Below are positions 27,354-39,500 of a stretch of DNA of 64,000 bases, piece after piece (position 1 is the first letter of the stretch; each line of letters begins with the position of its first letter). The stretch comes from Parus major (Eukaryota > Chordata > Aves > Passeriformes > Paridae), in assembly GCF_001522545.3 (NCBI RefSeq), contig NC_031770.1:93162851-93226850 (forward strand). Direction: 5' to 3'. The notes beneath the pieces are model-generated. The model was given only the letters and a program-made list of their open reading frames with translations. It had not been told where the DNA came from and ran no database searches. Made by a program: the position numbers and the translations under genes.

Positions 27354-30244
27354 AACCTTATAATAAATGTGCATTTATGTGCATTCTTCCCAAAAATACT
27401 GCACCAGAGCAGGTTTCAGGCTCCTCCAGGCAAGAACTCTGGATGTGCAACAGTGATAGCCTTGTTCTCCTCTTAAGAGCTGCACACAACAGTGTAGACA
27501 CAGCCAAAACCATTCATGTTGGATATGTAGGCATTTAAATCCCAGCCAAGCTCTTTGGTTTGATTTACAGTAGAAGTAGGGCTCTTTTACTAAAGCAAAA
27601 TGAAATCAAATCAAAACAAGTTAATTCCTATTCCAAAAACCAGTACTTTTTTCCATAACCTTTAGAAATTAAATGTTTGACTTGCCCGTCAGCACTCAAC
27701 ACTGAATTGCAGCACATCTTCTCTCAGCCTAATAAACACTGTAGATACCAGCTCAGTTTGTATGATGTTGGAGAATTCAACACCACTTAATATATCCAGG
27801 GGGGTCTACATTCTTGATTAATGTGTATTTCCCCACTGCTTTGCTCTGTTGGTTCACAGAGAAAAGGTACCAGCTTACCTGAGCTACCAGGATTAAAGGA
27901 TAAACTGACAATTCAGCTTTCTCAGAATTTTATCTCAAAGTGACAAAAATCAAACACACATATCAAAGGAATTGATGCCTAATAGCAGTGTTTTACCCTA
28001 AAAAGTAGAAAATCATAAAAGCAGCATTAACAAACTGTACTGCCCACAGACCCATGTCTACCAGCAGTGGGGAAAGAAGCCCAAGGTGAGCTCAGATGTA
28101 CAGAAGCTACAGCTTTGAAACTGGTGGACAATCCAGAGGTGAGGTGAGCACAGCCTGTCCTACACTTGCAACACCAAGTGCAGAGACCTTGAGAACAGTG
28201 AACTTGAGAACAGGGTAAGTGTGACCCCTCTGTCAGGTGGTGGCAACCAGCCCCTCACCTAAACCCACCCCAGGTCCTGCATGACTTCTCTGCTGGACCG
28301 AAATATCAGATTTTAAGTCAAATCACTGCAGAAAAATGCACATAAGTGTAGAGAAAGTAGGGCTGAAAGAAAGGGTGGTGGAGAGGAGGTCAGAGTCTCA
28401 TTTAGCACCTGGCTGCCCCTGGGTTGCAGCATCTCATTCCTCCTCTGATCTCATAGGAAGCATTTCACACTCTCCTCAGACTGCTTCGGTGCAAAGGAGC
28501 GAGAAAACCCAGCCACAGGCAGCTGCAATTCTAAGCCACAGTCAACCCTGCTTTTTCTGAAGCTTCCCTCAGAAACGGGGAGGTGCAGGACAATAACAGC
28601 TTTTCTTCCTCCCCGTGTACTGGCAGGAATGTCTCCCACCTGTGGAAGCCTTTTCTTTTACATCTGTCCCACCACTGCAGGAGACATGCTTGGAGCACAA
28701 GGAGCAATGTTACCAAAACTAGTAATTCCCTGCTAAATTTTTTAATGCTCTTATTTATATTATTGTTTCTATCATTTTTTCTTAAATGATAAATGTGATT
28801 TATTTTGATAGGATTGTGTTAACTGGGTTAGTTTACTTAAACTGGATTTATTTTGTGGGGCTTCCCAACTCTTCCTGACCCTCAGCACAGGAAGTAGCTG
28901 AGACCAATCACCAATTTCAGGCATGAGAGGAAAATAAGGACAAGATGATGCTTTTTGTGAATGCTTTAGTATTCAGAACAGGACCAAATAACGCAGCAGG
29001 ATGATGGTTTTGCTTAAAAATAAGACTTTAGAAGAAGAATAAAAGAGAAAAGATGTAATCATACAATATGAGAAGTTAATATTTTTAAATCCAGAGCAAA
29101 AGGAGGCCCCTGCCATATGTACCTAAATCTTGCAAAGGTCTAAAATGTAGGTCACATCTATTTAGGACACTGAGCATCCCCTTTGGCTAGTTCTGCATGA
29201 CTTCACACTGAGACACTTGAAGAGTTGTTTGGTTCACCATGCTACTTAGCATCCAGTTCTGAAATACTATCTCTCGCCCCTGGTATAATGGGCTTCTCAG
29301 GACTGGAGACTCTGCTTTTGGGAGACAGGACCAAAAAAAGGGGCACAGCAGTGCTGGGGATGGGTGTGTGCACATCTTTCACAGATGTTTCCCTGAAGTC
29401 TCTCAGTGCTTCATTGGTAAAGGTGCCTTAGAGTGAGTGTGCTAATTTATGTTACCGGAATAGCACACAGTTCCTTCCTGTAACAGAGAATCTGGCCACT
29501 TTTACCTTGGCTTTAACTTATTAATATTTGTGTCAAAATTAAGAAAATTCAACAAGATTATAAAGAATGATTTCTCATAGACATGTGCATGGCCAGTTCT
29601 TCATCCTGAAGTCTCTTACTGCTTCAACCTGCCAAGATTTCAGTAAATGCCTCCACAGAGTTATTATATCAAAGCTTTTGCACAAACCTATGAATCAGCG
29701 ACAGCATTCAGTCCTGTGTATATTCTTTGCTTGATACTAAACCCCCTGCCTGATTCAGGAAAATACAGATGTAAATTTAGAGGGTCATTTGTTTAAAGTT
29801 TTCTTTGAAGACAAAGAATATGTAGTAACTCAAACACAACCAATGCATCTAAGAACTGGACACTAAAGCATCCACCAATTTGATGTTTTTATATTACTTT
29901 AAGCTACTACATTACTTAATTGCTTACTATTCTTTGAAACACAAAGCATGAGAAATTTTGAAGTTGAAAATACAAGAGATGAAAGAGAATGCAAAGCATC
30001 TCATCTTTAAATGGGGTTTTACCACCATCAGATTTAATGTAAAGATTACTGATGTTTTTAAGCTCATTTTTCTACATGGCTCTGGGGCCTTGTTTTCAAA
30101 CTAGAGAGTAATTTGGGCGTTGTTTTAGACTTTGGCTCAAGCAGAAGTGTAACTACAAATCAAAGGGTCTTTCTGGGTATTTTTGGTTATATGTGTCAGA
30201 AAGGACAAGTATAAATAGGAAACAGTACTTTTGCCCTTGTGTAC
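27347..30244. other. Non-coding stretch
   Basis: No gene is supported. A moderate-GC patch at 28330-28700 gives short overlapping frames on both strands. A TATAAATA word lies at about 30210, just 5' of the LTR element that starts at 30245, but it lies outside that element. Confidence 0.5.
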
Positions 30245-31592
30245 TGTCATGGGGTGACTTTACTTTTAAGACAGCTTTGGGAGCTGGGACGAAGTTGAAG
30301 CTGCGAGAGGCTGATGGGAATCTTTTCTTGTGACCAATTATTGGTCATTTCTAAGAATTGACAGCAGTTTTGACCATTGAAAAGTGAGATCAACTTGTGA
30401 ACACCACCTTAAGATGTAAAGCCAGAGTTCTCTTGTTCTCTTTGGTTTCCAGCTTCTGAAGAGGTAACAAGGCTCTGTCTTGGCCTCGTCCCCCCTGCTC
30501 CAGGCCGGACAAGGCCGCAGAGGGCAGGAGGGGCAGAAACGGAGCCGGCCAGCCTGGCTTGGTTTGCAGTTTCTGCTGCTGGACTGAAACCTGACACCAT
30601 GAACATCTGCAGCTTTCCAAGACTTTAACTCTTTTACTACCTGGATGAGACTTAAAGATTACTCCTTTTTCCCAGAGAGACAGAGAGAGAGAGACAATCA
30701 ACATGAAGAAGACATCATAAAACCATCAAAGACAGTGAAGAAAAGAGTTAAGTTTTAAATGGGAAAGAGACAATAAGGAGATGCTTCATAAGCTGAAATA
30801 TTTTTCTGTTAAAGCTATGGAGATGGACAATAATGTTCTGAAAAAACTCCTTTAATTCATGACAGAGTATATTGGGAGGAATGGAGTGTTCAAAGTGTGG
30901 ACTTTGAGCAAGAGGTGGAATGTGATACAGTGAGGTGCTGGAACAGAGGGGAAGAAGTAATAGTTGAGGATTTGGGGCCGCTTGAGAGGCAAAGAAAAAA
31001 CTTCTGTTTCCAGGGAAGCTCACAGAGACAGATGAAGAGAACTTTTACCTTTGAATAACTCATCCTTAAAAATGACATCCCTAGACTCATTTGACCCATA
31101 GCACACCTCAGAGTGATGTGAAATGGGAGGAGTGAACTGATGACAGATTTCTGGGCAGCTGGCATCAGAGAAATAGAAAGCTATAACAGAAATAGTTTTC
31201 TTGTGAAAAACTCCATAGATTAGGAGAAGAAGACTTCTGCTTCTCTACAAAGACTGATGAAAAGATTCTAACAGGAATTGGGACTGATTTAAATACCAAA
31301 GTTCCAAGTTTTTTGTCTCTATGTTGTCATGTGAACAAAGAAATGGTTGGGTAGTGGGGGAGAAAGAGGTTTTCTGGAAGTTATTCTGGTTTTCTTATTC
31401 TTGTAGTTCTGTTAATAAACTTTCTTTATTCCTTTTACATTTTAAGCCTGTTTTGCTCTTGTTCTAATCCATATCTCACAGCAAGAAATAAGTAAGTTTT
31501 CTAGTAATTTTTTAGTTACTGCTTTAAAACCACGACATTTATTATTTGGTGCATTGGCCGGGAAATGAAATTGGCAAATCTAAACCGCTACA
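30245..31592 (+). mobile_element. ERV LTR element with 5-bp target duplication and embedded tRNA-Gly primer-binding site
   Basis: The element starts TGTCATGG at 30245 and is flanked by the direct repeat TGTAC (30240-30244 and 31593-31597), if the right end is set at TAAACCGCTACA (31592). The TG...CA termini and a 5-bp duplication fit retroviral integration. A plus-strand AATAAA lies at 31414-31419. At 31525-31537 there is a second LTR-end-like string, TAAAACCACGACA, whose CCACGACA is an imperfect inverse of TGTCATGG. Nine bases later, at 31547-31564, TGGTGCATTGGCCGGGAA is the exact complement of the 3' end of vertebrate tRNA-Gly(GCC) including CCA. So either the copy is an LTR plus a few leader bases with a coincidental duplication, or the LTR has been extended to include an old primer site. 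No gag, pol or env is present. Confidence 0.8.
31547..31564 (+). other. tRNA-Gly-type primer-binding site
   Basis: The 18 bases TGGTGCATTGGCCGGGAA complement the 3'-terminal 18 nucleotides of tRNA-Gly(GCC), ending in CCA. In retroviruses such a site lies immediately 3' of the 5' LTR and anneals the primer for minus-strand DNA synthesis. Here it follows an LTR-end-like string by 9 bases, which is longer than the usual 2-4. It sits inside the span bounded by the TGTAC duplication. The tRNA match is from my knowledge of the tRNA sequence. Confidence 0.8.
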
Positions 31593-31597
31593 TGTAC

Positions 31598-34500
31598 TAA
31601 AGTTGTCTGTCCATTTGATAACTTGCAGTAACAAAGGGGCTGAAAGGGGCTCTCACTGCTAATAGGGAAGGAAGAAGATATTTTCCAATTCTGTATACAG
31701 AGCACTATGTCTGTGCATAGTCATAGTCATTCATAGATACATATGCATATGTATCTGCCAAGGGCTAAAGAAGTATCAGGTTACAAGGGTTATCCAAACT
31801 GGAAAGAAGTAGTATGCTGATGTGAGAAACAAATTGGCTATAAACTGCTAATTGTTGAAAAAATAGTCTTTTTCTTAGGAATACAGTGAAACTGAGTCAT
31901 TACCTTCTCATTTGCTCAAGTAACCATCTTACACTTCAATTGATTTATTGATGAAAAACTTAGAAAAAGAACTAGTAAGCATCTTGGAAACTTTAAGGCA
32001 CATTTTTATTGCTCACAATTGAGGTCCCATGAGCTTGCAACACCAGAATGCTGGACAGCCACCATTTTTTGTCTGAAAATGTTTCTTTACAACAAATTTA
32101 CTGCAGAATATACTTCCATAACAATGTGAAAATAATAATAAAGCAAGTACAATGTATTTTTACAGTGTCAGGTCATTGCAATCTTGCCTTTCTATTAATA
32201 GAATTAGTCTTTTCATACACAATCTTTTCTGTAGATGAGATACATAGAAAATGCAAGAATTTACAAGCTTAGGCTTTCCTTGCTTATTTGAATTTCACAA
32301 ATGTTCAGCATATATTTGGCAACTATTTTCTTTCATTGTGAAAGACAGATCCCTTTGCATCACGTAAGATGATGTATTTGTTGTTTCAGCACCTCTCAGG
32401 TCTGGAACAAAACTTTAAAATGTCTCTTTAGTTTAGAGTTCAGTATTAATGTACTTGATAGTACTTTGTAAGGCTTAGTTAGTATTGTTTTATTCATATG
32501 TACAACATTCAATGGAAAACTTTAATTACATATTACTGATACAGTACAACTGCTAAGTCATATCTGGGACCATCTATTCAGGAAAGAAAATGAATGCAAA
32601 TCTTCTAAGAAAAATATGAGAAAGGGAGAAAGAGCAACCTTTTCTGAGTAGTAGTATAACCTTGAATTTACATTTCAGTCTGGGTTAGATTTAATGACAG
32701 GTTTTTTTACAGTAATTTTTTGACACTGAAAGTATCATTCACATCCCCATGCAGCAAGCTCATCTGTAGAATGAATTTGGTATCTAGCAGTAGCAATGCC
32801 TCATCTCAGCTGCTGAAGACTGATGAAATGTAAGGGGCAACTCTGACAAAAGCTTGAATCAGTGCAGGAAGCGTAAGGATGCTCTGAAAGGTTCTTGATA
32901 AACGAAAAACACTTTCAACTCCATGGCATATGTATCAGCAGATTGCAAATTTGTGTGTTGGAGGGGCTCCCAAAACAATCTTGCAAAGGCTGCTGTACAC
33001 CAATGAAAGGCCAACAGTGGCTGGTATTTGAATCTAGCCAACCCACTACAGTGTGGGTTTTTTCTGCCTTTCTTATTTCTTCAAAGAGATATGGGAAAGA
33101 AAGGAGACAAATCTCTCTGTATCAACAGAATAAGGAGCCATACTCTCAATTCCAGCCCGTTAATTTCCACAAGCTACCGGGAGCCGCAAGGAACAAAGAG
33201 AGAAAAAAACACCAAGGAATTTTGTCCTTCCACCAGCATTTTTGCAATGCAATGGCACCCCTGAGACTTTCATATTGTTGCTGAAAGGGATTTTAAGCAC
33301 TGCATTGCAGTGCCACTTTGCTGGGAAGTTGCCTTATAACATCTAGATCAGTTGAAGCTATTTGTCCTCTGCCTTAGCTTGTGACTTAAGTGGCAACTGA
33401 AAGATGCCATTTGCACCAGTTTCTTGCTGACTTTAAGAAACAGCCTAAAACAACTTAAAAAGAATAGCTCCAATCCTTCCTGGAATGGAGTAAAGGGACT
33501 GCAGTCCATAGTGAAATTGTAAAATTGATGTGTTTATGAGTCAAAAAAATTGAAAATTTTTTTCAAAATTTATTTCAAAAGTACAGCAATGAGTTATCAC
33601 TTTTCTTTGAATCAGATGGTTGCAGTAATGAAATAATATTGAATTTTCCCAACCAAACAGTCAAATCTGTGCTGTGAAAGCAGACTCATTGGTGGTAAAT
33701 GCACGTGTGATCCAAGGGGGATGTTGACTCCTGACCAAACTATAGCTTTGCTAAGTTGGACTGTCAGAGAGCAATAAACATTTCCAGTTAATTGTCCCAC
33801 AGACACAAAGCAGTAGCCAAAAGCTTTTGATATCAAATGGATGTAGTAGGCAGACTGCTTGGTCATCACCTTCTCAGTGCACTCTTGGGCCAACTGGTTG
33901 GGATCAGAGACATTTGGTACAAAATGTAAGTTTTTGAATAAACAACTACTATCTGAACTAAGTTCAGTCCCAGCTGTGCCAGGAATAGCAGTGGGAAGTG
34001 AAGTTTCCCAGGCTGGGTCTCAGAAAGGACAGGCACTGTGGAGGAAGTGGGAGAGGTCTGGAGAAGAGGAAGGTGTCAGGAAGGAGCAGGGCTGGACCAG
34101 CTCCAAAGGAACCCAAGCCCAGAGGTAAGAAGCAGTGAAGGTACTGAGAGCAGAGAAAGCAAAATCACTGAGAAATACCATAAAATGTTTTGAACTGATC
34201 ACTAAAAAGAACTAATTTCTTTAAGTTATTTCTCTTGATCCCTCAAAAAAAGAAGTCACTGACTTATCTGCATAAGGCAGCATAAGACAGTGGACAACCA
34301 GATAAACATGTAAATTGGCTGAGGCTTTAAAATACTTTCCTTTAATGATCTGTCTCACTGGATAAATGCTGCCTAGGTAGTACCTAGAGCAAAATGGAGA
34401 AGCTGGAGCCTTAACACAGACAACTTGATTAAAAGCTTAATAACTTGAGTAAGAGCTGGAATGGCACCTAAATTCTGGTCATAATGTAGGTTAAAGGCTG

Positions 34501-36456
34501 AGCTTACATCCAGACACAGGATTAGGCATTAAACTTGACACCTGGAGGACTCATTCCAGGGGGACCAGAAATGGGACAGAGATACTATTAATTCCGTAAC
34601 CGTGTCACCAGTCTTAAGCAAGGACTCATGGCCAGAAACTTCATAGGACTATAAAAGCCTGTTTCTTATTGCTACTCTTCTGTCTATATAATTATATATG
34701 TATGACTGTCTTCATCTGTTAAAAAAACACCAAAAAACAAAACCAACTTTTTTCTGGTATGATAATACAGTCCTTGAAATACTCTCAATAGGAACAATAA
34801 TAATACTAACAATAATAATAATTGTAATATGGGTGTTAGTTATGGAGTACACTGCCTTTTCAATGAAGGTTCAAATTAAATAATTCAAAATTAACTATTA
34901 CTATTGTTGCTATTATTATTGTAATAATGCCATGAGAGAAAGACGCTCTAAAACTTCAAATTGTTCACAAAAGAGACAAAGGTTAGTATTTTAATCTTTC
35001 TCCCCCTCACTGATTTCTAACAAAAATTGTGTAATAAAAACAAAGGAATCCCAGTTGTTTCTTAATACCTTCTGAGCAAAAATAAATCACTTGAACTCCA
35101 GAGATATTTTTGAAAGTGAGCTAAAGGTGTATTATGAGTGAGTAGGAGGCTCGGTGGGTGAATATAATAACTGCTTAGGTATGAGGGGTATATCAAAATC
35201 TGTAAGGAGAAATGTGGTTACTCTGTTTAATGGATGGAAGAGCAGTCACACAATTCATCTTCACTAGTAATTCTAGTGAGCGTTGTAGGGATTTTTACAG
35301 CAGAGCCATACATCAGTATAAACCACAATTCTTCAGTTGGTTGGCAAAATCTAGTGCAGCACTTCTGCTTTGGTTAAATGCTCTTTTTCCCATTTCTATA
35401 AGTACAGAAGAACAAGAAGAGAGTAAACATTTTCACTTTTGGCATTCCACTTCAGATTTCCTATCTAGATCTTCATGTAGTTAGCTATTACTGCCTTCTT
35501 GGTATTTCTAGTAATTTCAAAAACATCTCAATGTAAACCTGCAATCAAGCACCAACAGCTTGACAATTATGCTTTGCCCTGTTGAGAGAATTCTTTTGAA
35601 ATGCATATAGTGATTTATTTTAAAATATTTTGCTAAATAACCATGTAATGTTTTTATATATTCTGCATTATATGCCATGCTCTCCACTGACTGCTGACAA
35701 AAGAGCTTTAGAAGGGGCAGGAACTTTGATCTTAACTTAATGTAATCTGGTTATGTAAGATGCTGTTAAATGCTGTTTCTGTATGGGGTCTCCTCTTCTA
35801 CAGGGATGTCTTGGGATGTGGTGTCAGGATTTGGCTTTGACCAAACTGGGCAATGCAAGGCCAAATCAATCACAGTTACAGCTTTCCCTGTAACATAGGC
35901 AATTTTATTCAGATTAGAGTCATTCATATACTAACATATTAACAATTTTAAATAATTCCAGCTGGACCTTCATTCACAGGGCAATACAACCCATGACTAA
36001 CACCTACATTATGATTTTTTTCTGCTGAAGTGTTCCTTACCTTCAAGACTCATCTTTGCTGAATCTTAGCATCTGATTTGCAAAGCCAGGGATGCTGTCC
36101 AAAAACATGTTCCAGTTTCCGTACAGTATGTACTCCCAACAAAGTGTTTCACTTACACAGTTTTAGTCAGAGCTCACTATTCCACATTACGCCTAGCTGT
36201 CAATTCCAGCATTCATAATTACATTTATTAACCATACAAACAAAGCTGAAGTCTGTTTGGTTTTCCCTAATTTGACCAACATAATTATCATTTCATAAGC
36301 CCTCCTATTAGCAAAATATTGGGTCAAATAATTTATTGATATAACTCAACCAAAAAACAACAGAATTACCCCAGAGAATAATTTGGCCTATTAGGTTTTC
36401 ATTTAATAGTGAATGCCTAACCTGTAATTATCATCTTATGAAAATATAGCTACATA
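31598..36456. other. AT-rich non-coding stretch
   Basis: No gene is supported. AAT/ATT-rich low-complexity patches occur at about 34795-34825 and 34895-34930 and are roughly inverse to each other. A purine-rich patch lies at 34020-34130. Short frames in this stretch have no recognisable motif. Confidence 0.5.
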
Positions 36457-36558
36457 ATAGAATCACAGAACAGTTTGGGTTGGAAGAGACCTTGAAAGAT
36501 CCTCTATGCCAGTCCCCTGCAATGAGCAGGGACATCTTCCGATAGATCAGGTTGATGG
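36457..36558 (-). mobile_element. Short CR1 LINE 3' tail (minus strand)
   Basis: On the plus strand it reads ATAGAATCACAGAACAGTTT, then GGGTTGGAAGAGACCTTGAA, then words such as GATC..CTGCAATGAGCAGGGACATCTTC and AGATCAGGTTG. This is the reverse complement of the classic CR1 3' end. Only about 100 bp is preserved. Similarity fades after about 36558. Confidence 0.93.
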
Positions 36559-39500
36559 GTCTGGGCCAAATCCAGAGGTGGATTTCATCAGTGGAAGACT
36601 CTCCACTGGCCTCAGAAAGCCTTAGGCTGCATCCAAAGTATGGTACACTTGAGACTTCAGGTTCAGCAGAAAATTCATTTTCAGTGTCTTGGTCACCAAG
36701 CTGAGGATATTGCCTTCAACTGAGACCTCCTGGTCTGACCAAACAGCCCTGTAGGAGAAGAAGTTCAGCATCTCTCCCTCTCCAAGATCAACAGCGAAAG
36801 CACCAGGATAAAACAGGAGAGGCACAGGAGAGATTATAAATCATCGCTTGACATGGCAGCTCAGGATGAAAAGGCTGATAAATACCTGGCCATGTTTTAT
36901 GCTATCCCAATACCCTGCTTTTCTGCTTCCCCACTGGAAAAACATCTCACACAAGCACAGCTTGTTACAAGCAGATAGGCACATTTCAGAGTTTATACCA
37001 AGAGCCCTGTGCCCTAATTCCAAAACTTCAAAAATGAAGGTAAGCACCTGAATCTCTTCTATACCATAATGAAAATACAATAGATTTCTAGGTGGGAGCC
37101 AAATGCTATCTGCAATCTCCAATGCCTTGTGTGATTTGAGACCATATTATTTGAGAAATTGCTTCTGTCCCTGTGAAATCTTACTACAGTCAAGATCTGC
37201 AGGGATGTTCAATTGTGTTTTTATGGTGTAAGTGAGAAGGGTTTTTTTGTGATGGGGGGCTGAGTTGGGGAGTACCCTCAGGGTTTGTGAAAGCTCAGGT
37301 TTGTTAACTTTCCAAGTGTACTGTAAAACTCCTCTTAGGCTACAGTGCAAGAACAAGCTAAAAGCAGTGGAAAATGTTATAGTCATGAGCTTCCTCTGGC
37401 ACAATTTAATGTGTGCAACATACAGAAAAGTTAAGAGGAACACAGCTTTACTTGTTGCATCGCCTGTATGGTAGTTTATGCATGCAGAGGAGAATGCAGA
37501 ACAGGTGATGAAAAAGTGCCGACTGGTCAGTTATTAAACCTGCCTAATCAGCACTGGCCACATAGAGCTTGGAAATTCATCTGACTATTCTGCTCATAAC
37601 AGTATTGTCTTCTCTGCATGACTCCTTCATTGCTATTATCTTAATTTCTTTTGTTAGAAAAAGCAAAACATCTCCTTTATTTCCCTTCTTTATTTCCCCC
37701 TGTTTTGTCTTTACTTGTATTCCTTTTCTGTCTGTAGAATGGCAACTGCTTTTTTCTTTCAAAAAGTTGATGATTTGAGGCAGGGATTCTTGAATGAAAT
37801 TTCAGGGTAGGAAGCTCCTCCTGGAAAATACCTTATTTTGCTCTGTCAGCCACAACTGTAGACATCTTCCTTTTAAGCTTCCAAGAGCAACAACAGGCAG
37901 TTGAGAGGAGTATTGGTTCCTCACCAGCGACATTCAGGAATCAAGGAATCAATCAGATACTTGCAGTAGCACTTTTAGCCTGAAATCAGTGACGTTCTCT
38001 GTATCCCACAGTGTTGTCTTGTTCTTAGACCATGTCCCATACCATGAGCACAAGAAGTCACTACACCTGCTCCACTGCAGTGTTTCAAGCCACTAACTTT
38101 AACCATGAGAGGTAACTCAATTTACCTCTTTAACGGGGAAATTTCACAAATAGAAGTATTAGCTATATGGAATGCTTTCTTTCTGTGGATTCTGAGATAT
38201 GCTAGAAAGAATAAAAGCAACAATCCTTACTGTATTATGCATTAATTTCCAATATAAAATGCCTGCCATTTTCTTTGAAATGTTCTCTTTACAATTTTCT
38301 GCAGCATTCAAACTTTAACAGATAAATAAATCATGGAGGTACTTTTTGCCTTGTCCTCAAAAAAATCCAGTTATATTTGGAGAAGATCACTGAATGACAG
38401 TATTTCTTATCCATGTATCAGACAGCACAGGGCACCGTTGTCAGCCTGGTAACACTTTTCAATATTTTTTTCCACTCTGTATACATTGCTTTAGAACTAA
38501 TATTGGCTAGAAACAACTTGATAACATAGATATTTTATGCAGAACAATTCTGAGTTCCAGAAAACACTTCTCAAGTTAAGAGTGATATTCTTGTAAGAAT
38601 AGGGAAAAAGCTAATAGTCTTTTATCTTGATCAGTGATGTGGAAAAGACAAATTAAGTTAAAGCACTAAATCTGTGCACAGTAAGAATTGAATATTTGTC
38701 TCCTAGACAAAGACCTTAAACATCCTGAGAATATTGAGCTAGGTGAGGAAGGGGAGTGCTGTCTGATATAGTAAAAAGTAAATTTAGTTTGCTTTAAACC
38801 CTTGGAGATGCAAAGATGTAGAAAGCTTTCCAAAATACGAAATAACAACACAAAATAAAAATAACTAACAATAAATAGAATTTGGACTTAAATCAGTCCA
38901 ATGAGATATATGATTGCATTATCTCACTGATCCAAGTGATCCTTTTAAGTCCTAAATGCTTTATTCCTAAGAGTAATTTTTCATTACATTCTTGTTCATT
39001 GAAAAGGTCTGTTCCAGCATGTCACTACAGCAGTCACACAGCTGCCCCTGTGGCCACAAGGCAGAGGAGCCCTTCCAGCTTCTACTGCAGGTGCTCTGAC
39101 TCCTGCCCGCTCCCCAGGCCGTGTGCCAGAGCAGAGCTGTACAGCCTTGTCTGGCATGGCAGTGTCTCATGGAGGAGACACTTCTTCTGTGACCTCAGAC
39201 AAGACACCACGCTTCTCTGAGTGATTTTATTTTAGACAGTGCTACACAGATTGTGAGAAACAAAAGCAGCCAGGACCTTTTGCCATATGCACTTATGCAC
39301 TACTGCAGTAAGAATAAGGATAAGAGAAATACAGCAAAACTATGTCATACAGGTACACTGTCTCTCAAAGTCACTCAAGTATCTGTGTACAGCTACTGCT
39401 GAAGGTCTTTTCCACCATTCACAATTATTAACCATCTTCTCCTCATGACTGGTCTAACTAGACTGGTTGGATAAATGCCATTCTTAAGCATAAGTGACAG

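Noticed and set aside
36622..36825. CR1 ORF2 as the explanation for the minus-strand frame
   Set aside because: VDLGEGEMLNFF recalls a CR1 ORF2 phrase, but the following residues do not continue as CR1, and the distance to the CR1 3' end is far too short without a deletion.
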